From Limonium bicolor (Eukaryota; Streptophyta; Magnoliopsida; Caryophyllales; Plumbaginaceae), in NCBI GenBank assembly GCA_023374045.1, contig CM041782.1, forward strand, positions 255,215,810 to 255,279,809: a stretch of DNA of 64,000 nt, read 5' to 3'. The notes under the pieces were generated by a model. The model made no database searches and was not told where the DNA came from. It saw nothing but the letters and a program-made list of their open reading frames with translations. The first letter of the stretch is position 1. Every line of letters begins with the position of its first letter. A program made the translations under genes and the position numbers. Of this stretch, positions 32,562-44,396 are shown piece after piece.

Positions 32562-35313
32562 TGTGACACGGGATGAAATACCCCTAACTACTAGAACATG
32601 ATTAAATGATCTAATAATGGTTTAATAAGATTAAAAATCATCTTAGAACCATTGAGGAACAATCTAAAAGCTTATAAAGCAAAAAATACCATAAAATCAC
32701 TTAAAGCCTCAATTGTGCTTTACGTTTCCCATAAGATTGTATAACCTCAACTAGGATCCAAAGTGGATTCCAAAGCCTTATAATTAGGGTATGAACATAA
32801 TAAAACAATTACCAAAGCAAACCAAGCTCTAGAATGAGCTTTAACACAAAAAAGAGCACTAAAACTTCTTAAGACACATTTTTGTCAAAGTGTTCAAAAC
32901 ATGACTTTGGATGAAATACCCCAAACTTAAATATAGTGATTAAAATAATCCTAATACGTATTTAAGGGCCTAATGGTGCCTAAGTAATATTGGTTAGGAA
33001 AAATAAATCCAAAAGAATTAAAGAAACGCTTAAAAAGCAAAAAACGCTAAATAAGCGTTAAAATAACCATAGGAGGTATGAGACCCCGGTTAGCGTATTA
33101 TAAGGATTCTAAAGGCTTAATTAAGTCTAAATAATATTTGGAACAATTCCCGAAGAAATCGGATCCTTAAAACGGATTAAAAACACAACGAACCTTAAAG
33201 CGCGTTTTTCGAGGAAACCGGGAAAACGCGTCTTTAAGCGGGTCAAATAGACTCGTACTAATTTTGGTCAACCAAATAGTCATTAATAAACATTAGTTAA
33301 GGTCTAGAGCCAATAAAACCGATAAAACGAGGAAATAGTAAAAACCGTCAAAAACGGGAAGTTGTGGGGTAAAAGCATAAATAAACCAAACTAGTGTGTC
33401 CACTATTGTAAATAAAATTTTAAAACCCCAAAGGGCTGTGTATCAGCCGATCCCCCTTCCCTCTCACACACAAGAAATAAATAAAGAAAGAAAGAAGAAA
33501 AGAAAGAAGAAAGAAAAAGAATACAAAAAGTAAAAAGAACACTCTCTTTCCTCACTTTTTCTTCTCTCTCTGCCATTTCTTTCTTCCCCACCGTACTCCC
33601 TCTCTTTCTCCTTCCTTCTTGCAGCGATTTGGAGCTTCCCCTCAACAACAATGGAAACTCTCTCTTCTTCTCCATGCTCTACCCTCCTGTGAGCTTCAAA
33701 TGCAAAAATAATTACATATTTGTAATCCCCTCATCATCCTCTACACTTCCCTCTTTTCAAAATCCAAAAATGAGGAAGTTCATTTTCGTGGGTATACTCC
33801 ATTGGTGAAGAAAATAGCATCAATGTGTAGCTTGGAGTCCCCTCTCTCCATTAAGGTAAAAATCTCCATGAGAACCTTAAGTTTTCTTCATCTCCTTTGG
33901 TAGCCGATTTTTTCCATTGTAACACTCCATTTTCTCTCTCTCTTTTGAGCACAATATCAACCTTGCAATGGTGGTGGATTCACCTTCTTGAACCAAGGGC
34001 TAAAACCCCTCCTAAAAGCTTCAAAAGGTAAACCCTAGAAATTTGTTTAAAACAACTCAATGAGTTAGTATAAATCTAACGGTTAGTATATTAATTATAC
34101 TTGTTTTGTATGCTTTGGGTGATGGGAATGGAGTTTGGCAACTCCATTCCCCACAAAACCAATTTGTGTGAGAAAGAGAGGAAGAGGAGAATTGAAAAAG
34201 GAATTGAAGGAAATAAGAGCTTTAAGGTAAGAGCTCTCTCTCAATGCTATATTTCCATGCATTAGAGTAATGAGAATGGGTAAACAAATAAAAGAACCTA
34301 AACTATTGTACTAGTATTGTAGTTGTGGAAGTTTAAGTATTTGTGGGCTAAGTATTTGAATTGTAGGCCTTGGAGCCAAATGTAATGTGTATGTGTATTA
34401 GTATTGTTGTTGATGGAAATATTGATGTATTGGTAATGTATTGATTGCTGGTAGGACCATTGTATGGGTGTGGCTAGATTAGGAATGAATTTGATGACAA
34501 ATGTGTGTGTGGAGAAGTAAGAAAAGTAGGTGAACTATGGCGAAATTTTGGTAGGAATTATGTATTTAAGAATGACTTGGTGAATGGGAGAACCAAGGTG
34601 TACATTGGATTGAGTAGGTATGTTTAGTAATGATGAAGTAGTAGTAGTATGAGAAATAAGAAGTGTAAAATCTGTAGCAAAGTGTATAAAATGCATTGGA
34701 GAAGTTAGGAAAAATTAGTGTGCAAGAATTGGTAAAAAGAGTGTTGAACATGGGTATAGGTAGTGTAGTTGATTTGAAATGCATTGGAATGGTAAGATGG
34801 CATTTGAACAAAGTGCAAAATGCAAAGAGGAGTGTAGGAATGCAGAAGTGTGCAAAGTATGAAATGGGAATGGAAATTTGTAGAAATTGAGCAAGAAGTT
34901 GAGTAGGCATTGAACCATGGATTTAAGGCGTTTTAGTGAGTGTTTAAGTGTGTTTAAATATGTACAGAACATGTGTAAAGATTATGGAATGATTGGTGGT
35001 GGATTAAGGGTTGATTAGGGGTTCAAAAATCCACTAAGTAGTAGTTTTTAGCAGGGTCCGGGACTTAGGATATGCACCAAGTGCCGGACCGCATGTAAAA
35101 TCAATTCAAGACTCAACACAGGGGGTGGTCCGGGACCTTAGTCCAGGACCAAGTCCTGGACCACAATGAAAATAAGGCCGAGAGTTGAATTTGTGTATGG
35201 TCCGGGACCTTGGGTCCAGACCAAGTCCGGACCAGCCCGAAATTGTTACAGAATGTAATTTGTTGGGTTTTAAACATGGGGAATTGATTGGTAATGGTTT
35301 TAGAAGTTGTTAA
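32562..35313 (+). mobile_element. Family B LTR, left part (copy 2)
   Basis: Corresponds to 20796-23551, including the donor-like sites, the GGTCCGGGAC cluster and GTTAA before the C LTR. Confidence 0.75.
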
Positions 35314-36857
35314 TGTTATAACCCGTACAATTTGTACCTTATATTATATCTGCTACAACGTTGTTCTAAAGTTGGATTAAAATCCCTTGCCATCAGTTGG
35401 GACGTCAGCGGCATTCTATTAATTGCCAAGGACGAGGAGGTCATTTGATTCGTTAATTAAGGTATTTAATTATTTGGTTATAAGGAAAGGAATTCCTTAA
35501 ATTCTTCTTTTCCTAATCATTGTTTTCACGTCAGATAGATCGTGAGAGCGTCTCTTCATCGTGCCTTCAGAGCGACAGTTTTTGACTCCTTCCTTCCTCT
35601 CTTCTCTCTCTCTTTTCATCTGCTGAGAGTTGTAATTCTGCTGCTGCGTTTGGATTGGAGTTCTTCGTTGCTGGTTTTCCTTCTCCTCGCTATCAGGTTT
35701 GCGCTACAGAATTCCGAATTTCGTCGTTGGGTTCCTCTCTCTCTCTCAGTTCGGATTTTAGGCTTTCGATTGTGGTTGAAACAGTGGCGTTGGTTCTGAT
35801 TGGAGTTGCGAAGTTGCACAGGCTGTAGACTGTTTGGACTGTGGGATTCTAGACTTCCGAATCCAGGTTTGTGTTACAGTCTTTCGAGGTTTTGAGTTTG
35901 GGGGTTCCTTCTGCGTTTCTGATTATGGATTTGTCATTGTGGAAATCAGTGCTCGTTGATCGGTGTCTGGTTGACGGTTTCGTTTCGTGTTGCTGTGAAC
36001 TGCTCAGATCGTTGGATTGTGCTGATTATTGAGGTAGGTGGTTACTCGATTCAGTTTGGAAGTTCAGCCATGGGGTGTTGCAAGCGCGTTATCTGATTTT
36101 GTGTGTTTGTATTAGCGTTTTGTTGTGATTTTGGATGGCTAAACCCCCATGGTTTCCTGTTTTAATGTCTGATTTGGTGTGTGTGCTTATTTGGCAATTC
36201 GTGGTGTTGAATTGCGTTGTTTTTCTGCTCTGTTCGCCTTCTGGAATTTGCAGATTTCCACTGTCCGAACTTCTGTCCGAGCTTTGAAGTTCGGACAGTG
36301 CATTCTTGCCTTACTGATTTTCAAGTTCGGGGTATGTCCGAGCATCTGTCCGAACATGGATGTTCGGACACACCCTCAGGTTTTCCCTCTGATTTAAAGT
36401 TCGACCTGTTCCGAACTTCGACGTCCGGACACAAGGCGGACCTTCCGCGTGTTCGTCCGTAAAACTCGTCCGAAACATCCGTCCGAACTTGGATGTTCGG
36501 ACATTCTGAATTTCTCTCTTCTGATTTCAACTCGATGTGTCCGAACATTGATGTCCGGACACAAGTTCGGACATTTGGCTTTCTCTGGTTTCTGAGTCTC
36601 GACTTGTGTCCGAACTTCGATGTTAGGACACAAGTTCGGACACCCCTCTGTTTTCAGCATAACTTCTTCGTTTGAACTCCGATTTGAGTGCCGTCTGCGG
36701 CATTGGATTCCTTATGTTCTTACTACTGATTTATGAGTTTTGGCATATTTAAATGCAACTTTGCTTCTGTTTAAGCAACCCTTCTGTTTTGGGACATTGC
36801 ACATTGTTTCTGAGCCGTGAATGGCTGGGTCGAGCTATTCCGTGGTATACCATGTAG
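35314..36857 (+). mobile_element. Truncated C LTR (copy 2)
   Basis: Same start and same truncation point (CATGTAG) as copy 1, then TC and the start of copy 3. Confidence 0.9.
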
Positions 36858-36859
36858 TC

Positions 36860-38554
36860 GTAAATCTTACCTCTGGTAGACGATTAGCCGATGCTAAGAC
36901 GGTTGAGGTCGGAAGCCAAAATAAAGTCGTAGTCCTGATGCATAAATGAAAACGACAACATTAGAATTCATCAAAAAATCAAGGTTAAATGCTAGCTAAA
37001 CCGCGGAAAAAAATCGACAGTATCTCCCCTATATTTCTAACGTCTCCAAATCAGTTTTATCAAAGTCAAATTTGCACGCACCATCTAGAACTAGTAACAT
37101 ACATAAACTTATCTTATTCTACTATATATGAAGTTTATTTATGACCTTCTCTGCAGTACTTCAGATTGAAGGACTGAAACTAGTCATTCTAGAACCATTA
37201 AAATACCGAAACTCATCTTATTCTTTCTGGTGGTTATAACAATAGCATTGTTGATTCCTGTCACAGATTGTGAATCAAACAGAGAGCATCTGGCATAGCA
37301 GATTGAGCAGTTGAAAATGAGCTATTTTCAGGAATCGGTAATATACTTGAACTTACTTTCTTTCCTGTGGCAGTTTTAAGTAGTAGCATTTTTAAAACTA
37401 CACTATTATTTATTAATTGTAATACTAAATGCTAAGAATAAATAAATACAGCAGTTTACAGTTTGCTTTGCAAAATTACCGTTACTAAGCACCGAAGTGG
37501 GCAAGTAGTGTAGAAATCAGCCCACGAACTAGGTTGCAATTAACTGTGAATCTGGGCACAAATATATGAACAAGGTTAGAACATTTGCCATTACACTCTC
37601 AGGATTCGATAGAAACGAGGTTAGAACTTGCAATCGAAATGCATGTATATGAACAAAGTTAGAAAAAAACGACAATCAATCGATCGCATACCGAATACGC
37701 GATAGAGAGGTCGACGGTGAGACCAGTGGTAGATGGGTGGTGACCGGCGGCGATGGGAGTGACAAAGGTGGTGGGAGCGACGGCGGCGATGGCCGTTAGC
37801 AAGGTGACGGGAGAGAGGAGGCGATTTCAGTGAGGAAGATAGCGCGAAAGAAGAGTTACTATAAGTACAGTGTGCAGAGTAAACGGGCAAATGTTGTAGT
37901 TAAAAGGACATTAGATTACGGTTTACATGAAAACCGTAATGTAAAGTCACACTTTAAATGACGGTTCCTAAAGAACCGTAATCTAAAGTGTAACGAAATA
38001 AAAAAAATAGCGCGAAAATTATTTGGCCTATGCTGGGTTTCGAACTCAAGATCGATGGTGTTGACTCATGTACCCACGGCCATTAAGCCATGAGTCTTAT
38101 TCGATCAAACATATGTAACACATTAATATAAAGTTATTTTTAATCTAAAATACACTGATAAACGACGTCGTTAACTATAATTAAGATTACGCGCGGCGTC
38201 GAAAAAATCAAATAACACGGGAAATATTTGGCGTCAGGTGAAAACGACGTCGTTGACCATCAGTCGGAAGTAGGCGCGCCTTTTTTAGGACGGACTTTAG
38301 CTGAAGGTTATTAGTAAACCGTAATCTAAAGTCCGTTGACCGTAAAGCGCGTGTCAACACGGGACTTTAGATTACGGTTTCACTGATAACCGTCATCTAA
38401 AGTCCGTCCTAAAAAAGGCGCCTACCTCCGATCGATTATTGCTTACGGTTAATTCAATAAACATCGTTAATTAACTCCGGCCTTCATATTAATTACGGTT
38501 TTTGTTAAAGCCGTGATTAAACCACCGTCATTAAAGGCTTCCGTTCCACCAGTG
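36860..38554 (-). mobile_element. CACTA right-end fragment (copy 3)
   Basis: Corresponds to 13315-15000; right TIR at 38542-38554, then ATC. No left end. Confidence 0.93.
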
Positions 38555-39700
38555 ATCGTTGGAGATGATTTTGAACCCAGTGAAGAACACCAAGAGGAAG
38601 TATAAATAGTCTAACCAAGAACGGGAAACATTATAACCCTAAGGGGGATAGCTCAAAATACAATACCACAGGGCGGTGTAGTGGACACAACATGTCATAA
38701 ACATTAGCCGGATGTAACGGCATAACCAACAACACCCAGGGGAAATCCTTGATGGGTGTCTAAGTTAACAACAGTCGAACAAAGCGTCATGATAAGAGCA
38801 TAGGAGCTAGAATGAACGCTCGCAAGAAGGCACTGATTAACACCAGATTGCCTAGAGGCCCTCCTATGAACGGAAGCGTGATGCCACGACTTGCCATGGA
38901 GCCCAGTAATACCTCCAACCTATGGGGTATACAAGGAGTGGAAACATGTATAGGCAGCTTACAAAGAGCATAGCTCGCACCAATTTGGCTTAAAAGCCAT
39001 AAACCAAATACGTTATGTAAACTTTAACGATTGGAAAACCCACACCAATTACTAACAGGACTTGCAAGAGATATTGCTACATACAACAAATAGATCGACA
39101 ACTGAACCACCCAATTTGAGCTCAACATCATAAGTGGCTTGGAGTAATGGCTACCTCAGTGTCATTGTCTCAAGAGCATCAGTCTAGTATACAGTTGATA
39201 AAGCTTTTAATTGCCCTTCATGCCTTATGTAGGAATGGTAGCACAGAGGCACAAGAACTGTGATGATGCAACACTGGCCTAGTCCACGCTTGGACACTAC
39301 GGAAATCTGAGGGAAGGTACCTCTCGTTAACCAAAGACCACTGATGCGGTGGAGATGTGAACCCTTAGAAAGGCTTCCATTTACAATAACAACCAAGCTT
39401 GTGCATGTAGTTATTGCCAAGAGACAATCAAATAAGAAAATGAGATTTCCAAATCACTACGCCTATAAAGAGGCTTTTAGAGCAACTGTGAAAACCAAAG
39501 ATGAGTTGGTTAGAAACAAACACATAATACGTATAAGTGGATTGTAGAAGCACATCGCTTATAGAGCAGAGAGACTTGAAGGAGTAAGTATACTCCATAT
39601 GCAGTACATAAACAGATACTAACATAGTAACCTTGTCATGAGACTTATGAGCGGAAACTAACCTCTCAACAAGAACTCTCACTTACCAGTGATAGAATAC
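38555..39700 (+). mobile_element. B internal domain fragment (copy 3)
   Basis: Corresponds to 15001-16142. Confidence 0.75.
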
Positions 39701-39805
39701 TCTACAATTGGAGAACTTTTCACCAAAATTCTTTAGGCACTATTGGGCCCTCAAATACCATATTAGAATTATTTAATCACCATTTTTATGTTCGGGGTAT
39801 TTCAT

Positions 39806-39973
39806 AACATCCGGCAAACGTGCCGCAGGCTATCATGCCTTGAAAGTAACATCCGGCCAACGTGCTGCAGGCTATCATGCCTTGAAAGTAACATCCGAAC
39901 AATTGTCCACATGCTATCATGCCATGAAAGCAATATCTGGCCAGTGTGCCGTGAGCTATTAGGCCTTAAAAAA
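39806..39973 (+). repeat. 42-bp minisatellite (copy 3)
   Basis: Four units as in copy 1, unit number unchanged. Confidence 0.9.
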
Positions 39974-40312
39974 TAAACGCCCGGTTAATATTCCTACACA
40001 CTTTTATACTCCAAATGAAAGAGGAAAATGGTTTAAACAAACATTTAAAAATTTAAAAGAAAAACACAATAAAACCGATTGGCCGTAACCGGCCGTTATC
40101 TTTTTTTTTCAAAAAAAAAGGGAGACAAAGTAAACCATTGGGAGACCGGTCGCTCCGGGTAAAGCCAATGAGGAAATAGATAACCAGATTGAACATTGAT
40201 CAAAACAAGGTCATTCGGTTACAATAGAATAACATGTACAAAAATCAAGGAACATAAAATTACTTATCAAAATCCTAGCTAAGATCCTATACAGGTTTTG
40301 TGTTGGAATCGG

Positions 40313-42702
40313 CTATCTTAGTGACCTCCTCACAGCCAGGTTCTTTTGCAGCTGATCTCTTAGTAGGATTAGAACGCTCTTTACAGACCTAGATTTCTTT
40401 GCAGCACGATGAGTGCCTCTAATAGCCTGGTGTGCATCACTCCCTGGTGGAACAAAAGATGCCTGACTAGGACCAAAACATGTCTCACTAGGAAGACGGC
40501 CAAATCTTTCGAATTCCTCGAAGAAATTAGATTTCTGGGCTACCGCATTAAATTCCAGCTCACTATACAAGCCATCGTCCAAAACTTCTCCTTTCTTCAA
40601 GAAATGCCTTGAAATGACCTGGTGGCAGCCGTTGGTTATCTTCCGGCATTGGGAGGCAAGGGTCTCCTTGAGGTAATCAATGACGGTGTCCTGTTTTTGC
40701 AGCTCCTCCTGAGTCTGTCGAGAATATGACATGAGTTTAGCAACTTTCCTTCAAGGGTTAAGAGTGGCCGGTACGGTCACGGTGCGAGCTGACCCTAGAG
40801 AGCTCCTCGTTAAGCTTATCAATCCGGTCACTTAGTTTTTCAATGTGCTTTAGAAGGTTTTCAGAACCCGTCCCTGGCAAAGATATCGGTAAAAATCAGA
40901 TGGACGGGTAGAAAGCAGAATGTATCAAAAAGAAACTAATCTAAATATAAATTTACCCTTGGTTGACAACTTTGCATTTTCATATTGGAGATGGGATATA
41001 AAATTCTCCAACACCTTCTCCTCCAACTTGGCTTTCTCATCCGCAAGGACGGTTTTCTCTAGGGAGAGAACCTTTTTCTGTTCCTCCAGCGTGGCATGAT
41101 CTTGGAGCAAAGCCTGCTTCTCTTGATCAAAAGAAGTCCTCACCTGGTCCTCCAAAGCGGCCTTCTCCTTGGATGAACAGTTAAGTTCTTGGATAAGCTT
41201 GGCTTTATCCTCCACCAAAGCTTCATTTTCATGGGTGAGGGCCTTCTTCTCAAGCTCGAGGACCCGACCTCCTTTTCAAAAGCTGTTTTGGCCCCAAGGA
41301 GGAAAGATTTATCGGTGAGAAGAGAATTCACCTCTTTCTGATGAGCAACTTGTACCTGCCTCAATAAAACTTCCTAGTCAGAAAAAGCCCGCATCCACTC
41401 ATCCTTTTCAATAACAAGGCAACTTCGTACCTGTTTTAAAGTAGTGCCGGCTTGGAGGTTCCAACTCTTAATAGAAAAGTTCTCCTCCCGCAAACTCTTT
41501 AACTTCAGCTTATATTCATCGCATTGCCGAATGCATTCTTGCCGAGACGACCGCAATTCCTTGTTCATTGTGTCCATTTTTTCCTTCACTTTAAGATCGA
41601 TCTCGTAGTGTATTTGATCAATGTAAGCGTAATGGGTAGACCGGGTCCGCCTTAACTCTTTATGATCATTGTCGGCCCAGCTCTCTTCATATCACAGCTT
41701 GGATTGAAGGTCACTTGTGTGGACCTCAGCACTTTGGGCCATGGACATCTCCTAAAAGGCACATATTATCTGGTATTAGGTACCGGAAGCACGGCAAAAA
41801 ATTCTCATCACAAAGAAAAGAGATCCATACTAACCCAAAAGATGCCTTGCCACATGAAGTGAGTGACGCATGATAGCGTCAGCTTCTCCATCCCCTATTT
41901 TCAGCTTGTCTTTGATTGCGGTGGTAATCGATGGTGGAGCAAAGATCCCATCAGGATGACCGGACCTCCTTATTGTTTCCTTCCAAACTTCAGAGTACTT
42001 AGCCGATTCACAGGAAATTGTAGGCAAAGGTTGGCCGAGGTGATAGAACCATCCTTCCTTCTGAGAAGGACCAGTAAATGACCCTTGTGCAAGAGGAGGA
42101 GGAAGTGACAATATCCTCTCTCTGTTTACTTCGAAGTTCAGGATTCTCAAGGACTGCCCGGTATTCCCTCACCTTTTCATGCACCACGTCTTTAGCCCCA
42201 GTAACGTCACATGAAATTAAGACTCCAGGATCTGTAGAGCCTTGTTTTCTTATGATATCTCTGGTAAATTAATTTCGGTTTAGACACGGTTTCTTTTGTA
42301 ATCTCTGTGTGCCAGAAGTTTGCGCTGCAGCAGCAGAGGAATAGAGACCGGACGCAACATCATTATTAGGCACAGTTATCAGGGCACCTTCAGAACCTAA
42401 TGCGAAAGAAACGCATTAGAAGAAAGGCATGCAAAGAAAGAAAGAACTATCGGCAAAAGTAAAACCTTCTATAGCCGGAAGATCGGTACATAAGCCCGTT
42501 TCCTCTAAAATGTTTCCACTGGCAGATCAGAAGAGAAGTAGCCTGGCAAATTAGGAAATAAATCACAAATTGGAGTCGAGTGATCGGACTCCCGTCCTGA
42601 ACGAGAGCTAATGTCTAGACCCGAACCAGGGGTGAGGGAAGAAGAAAAACACGACGCCAAAAGAAATGAAGTATTCAATCCTTTCCCACTTTGATCTTTC
42701 AT
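40313..42702 (-). pseudogene. Coiled-coil gene remnant (copy 3, clearest reading of the last exon)
   Basis: The last exon reads openly from about 40732 to the TAG at 40315-40313, which gives the true C-terminus: KSNFFEEFERFGRLP, then a basic region with THRAAKKSRSVKSVL. The coiled-coil exon is open at 40925-41218 and 41374-41589, separated by the TAG shared with copy 2 and a frame change near 41272. The TGA near 41688 is shared by all copies. A 10-20 bp loss near 40760 is private to this copy. The first in-frame ATG is at 42702, before the GA repeat. It was probably dead before the triplication. Confidence 0.6.
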
Positions 42703-42741
42703 GACTATCCTAAGCGTGTACCTTGTTGAGAACGTGAGGAG

Positions 42742-42787
42742 TAGAGAGAGAGAGAGAGAGAGAGAGAGGTAGAGAGAGAGGAGAGTG

Positions 42788-42828
<41 letters not shown>
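42742..42828. repeat. (AG)n microsatellite, expanded and interrupted (copy 3)
   Basis: About 87 bp of AG with interruptions GGTAG, GGAGAGTGTAGG. It is longer and less pure than in copies 1 and 2. Confidence 0.95.
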
Positions 42829-42830
<2 letters not shown>

Positions 42831-43447
42831 ATGACTTTACGGGAGAACTAACTCGGGTTATCTTGGTATTGAAGCGTATCTTATTTCATGGGGGTGTTCC
42901 CATATTTATAGTGTTTTACATTAGTCCCGAGGTTGCCAGCTTGTCTTTGTTCTCTTCCTGCCAGGCTGGCTCTCGTATATATAAATATAACTTCTAACCC
43001 TTATTTACCGGACCAAGAAGATCGGACATTTCTACCCTCTTCTAGCTGTCTTGACCGGACGTGAACGTCCGACCACCGTTTATCCTTTCTTTGACTATCC
43101 TTGACCGGTCACAGGAAACCGGTCATTCTGTTTCTACTTAGCTTATTATGTCCGGTCACAGATGACTGACGTTTTATGCTCTGCCTTAGCTTTACTCTGT
43201 CTGGCCTCAGGCGATCGGATGCTCCCTAAATTTCTTATGGCTGGCTCCTTTTCTTTCCTTCTCACCCACAAACCACTTACGGTGCTGATTTTGATTCTAG
43301 TCATTCGGTCATCATTTATTCACATGACGATATACGCTACACTGGATGAGTATCTCATAAAAACCCCGCTTTGAATGAAGGATAAAAATTGAATACGGGC
43401 TGCTATATAATCGAAGATGGGAACTAGGGTTCTATCGACCATTGTTA

Positions 43448-44396
43448 GCACTTTACACTTGTGATAGAGGATAAATGCAGGGACACGTGACGACGGAAGG
43501 CATAGTGGGGAATCTTCTAACGGAGTTTCTTCTTCCCTTTTTATCTAATTCGTCAATGTGTTCTTCCTTTTTTTTGTTATTTTTGGAGTCAAGTTTAAGT
43601 AGCTAGACTAGCTCCTCAGATTGGGGTAGCAACGAGATCTTTTATATTTATTTTGTAATCTTTTCTCTAATTATAATTACAGTAGTTTCATTCCTATTCT
43701 TCATGCGCTTTAATTCTGATCAGTTATTAAAGCAAGATTTGTAGTTTTCTAATCAAAATGTGGTGCTGAGATTAGTCAACAAGACATAGGAAGTTAAACC
43801 AGATTAATGACTAGAAGCATGGTTTGCCTATAGGTTTATCTGTCTCCAATAGGAATTGGGTATAAAGCGACAGGACTTGGGCATGATTTGCGGCTTGTTA
43901 TTTCAACCGGTTAGGATTCGTTGTTCAGGGACTGCTCAACGGATTAATTAAGATTCCTGAGTTTATTGTAGAATTAGGGAAGAGTTTATGAATATATTAA
44001 TACAGTGAAGGTTTGCAAAACAATTCGGGGTGCTTCCTTATATTTAGAGTTTTAACCTTTATTTATTTGTTTAGTTTATTTTACTGTTTTATTATTTTAT
44101 ATTAGTTTGTTGAGTCTTTCTTTTAATTAAATTAAGTAAACCTGAAAAAGTGATGTTTCCTGTTTTCTTAGTTTAAATTAGATTCTCAGTTAATTAATAA
44201 ATAATCAGTTATTTGGACAAGGTCCATGAGTTTGACAACCCCACTTAATTCACTATTCCACAAAACGATGGGTACACTGCCTAGGTAGAGATAGTAACAT
44301 ATTACTACTACACCCGACTCTCAGATGACGTCTCCATCAATCCAAATGAAGCAATGTTGCTACTCGCATGATAAAACAAGCCATAAATGGTCCCAG
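43448..44396. mobile_element. LTR-like block, family F (copy 3)
   Basis: Corresponds to 19861-20795, without the losses of copy 2. Confidence 0.4.

Larger units (their letters stand above)
25103..36859 (+). repeat. Tandem unit, copy 2 (11,757 bp)
   Basis: Same content and order as copy 1, directly abutting it at the junction ATGTAG-TC-GTAAATC. It shares many variants with copy 3 that copy 1 lacks, for example AAGTAGCTAGACTAG against AAGTAGTTAGACTAG. Confidence 0.93.

Noticed and set aside
25103..38554. Two further CACTA insertions
   Set aside because: They lack left ends and begin at exactly the tandem junction, so they are parts of duplicated units.
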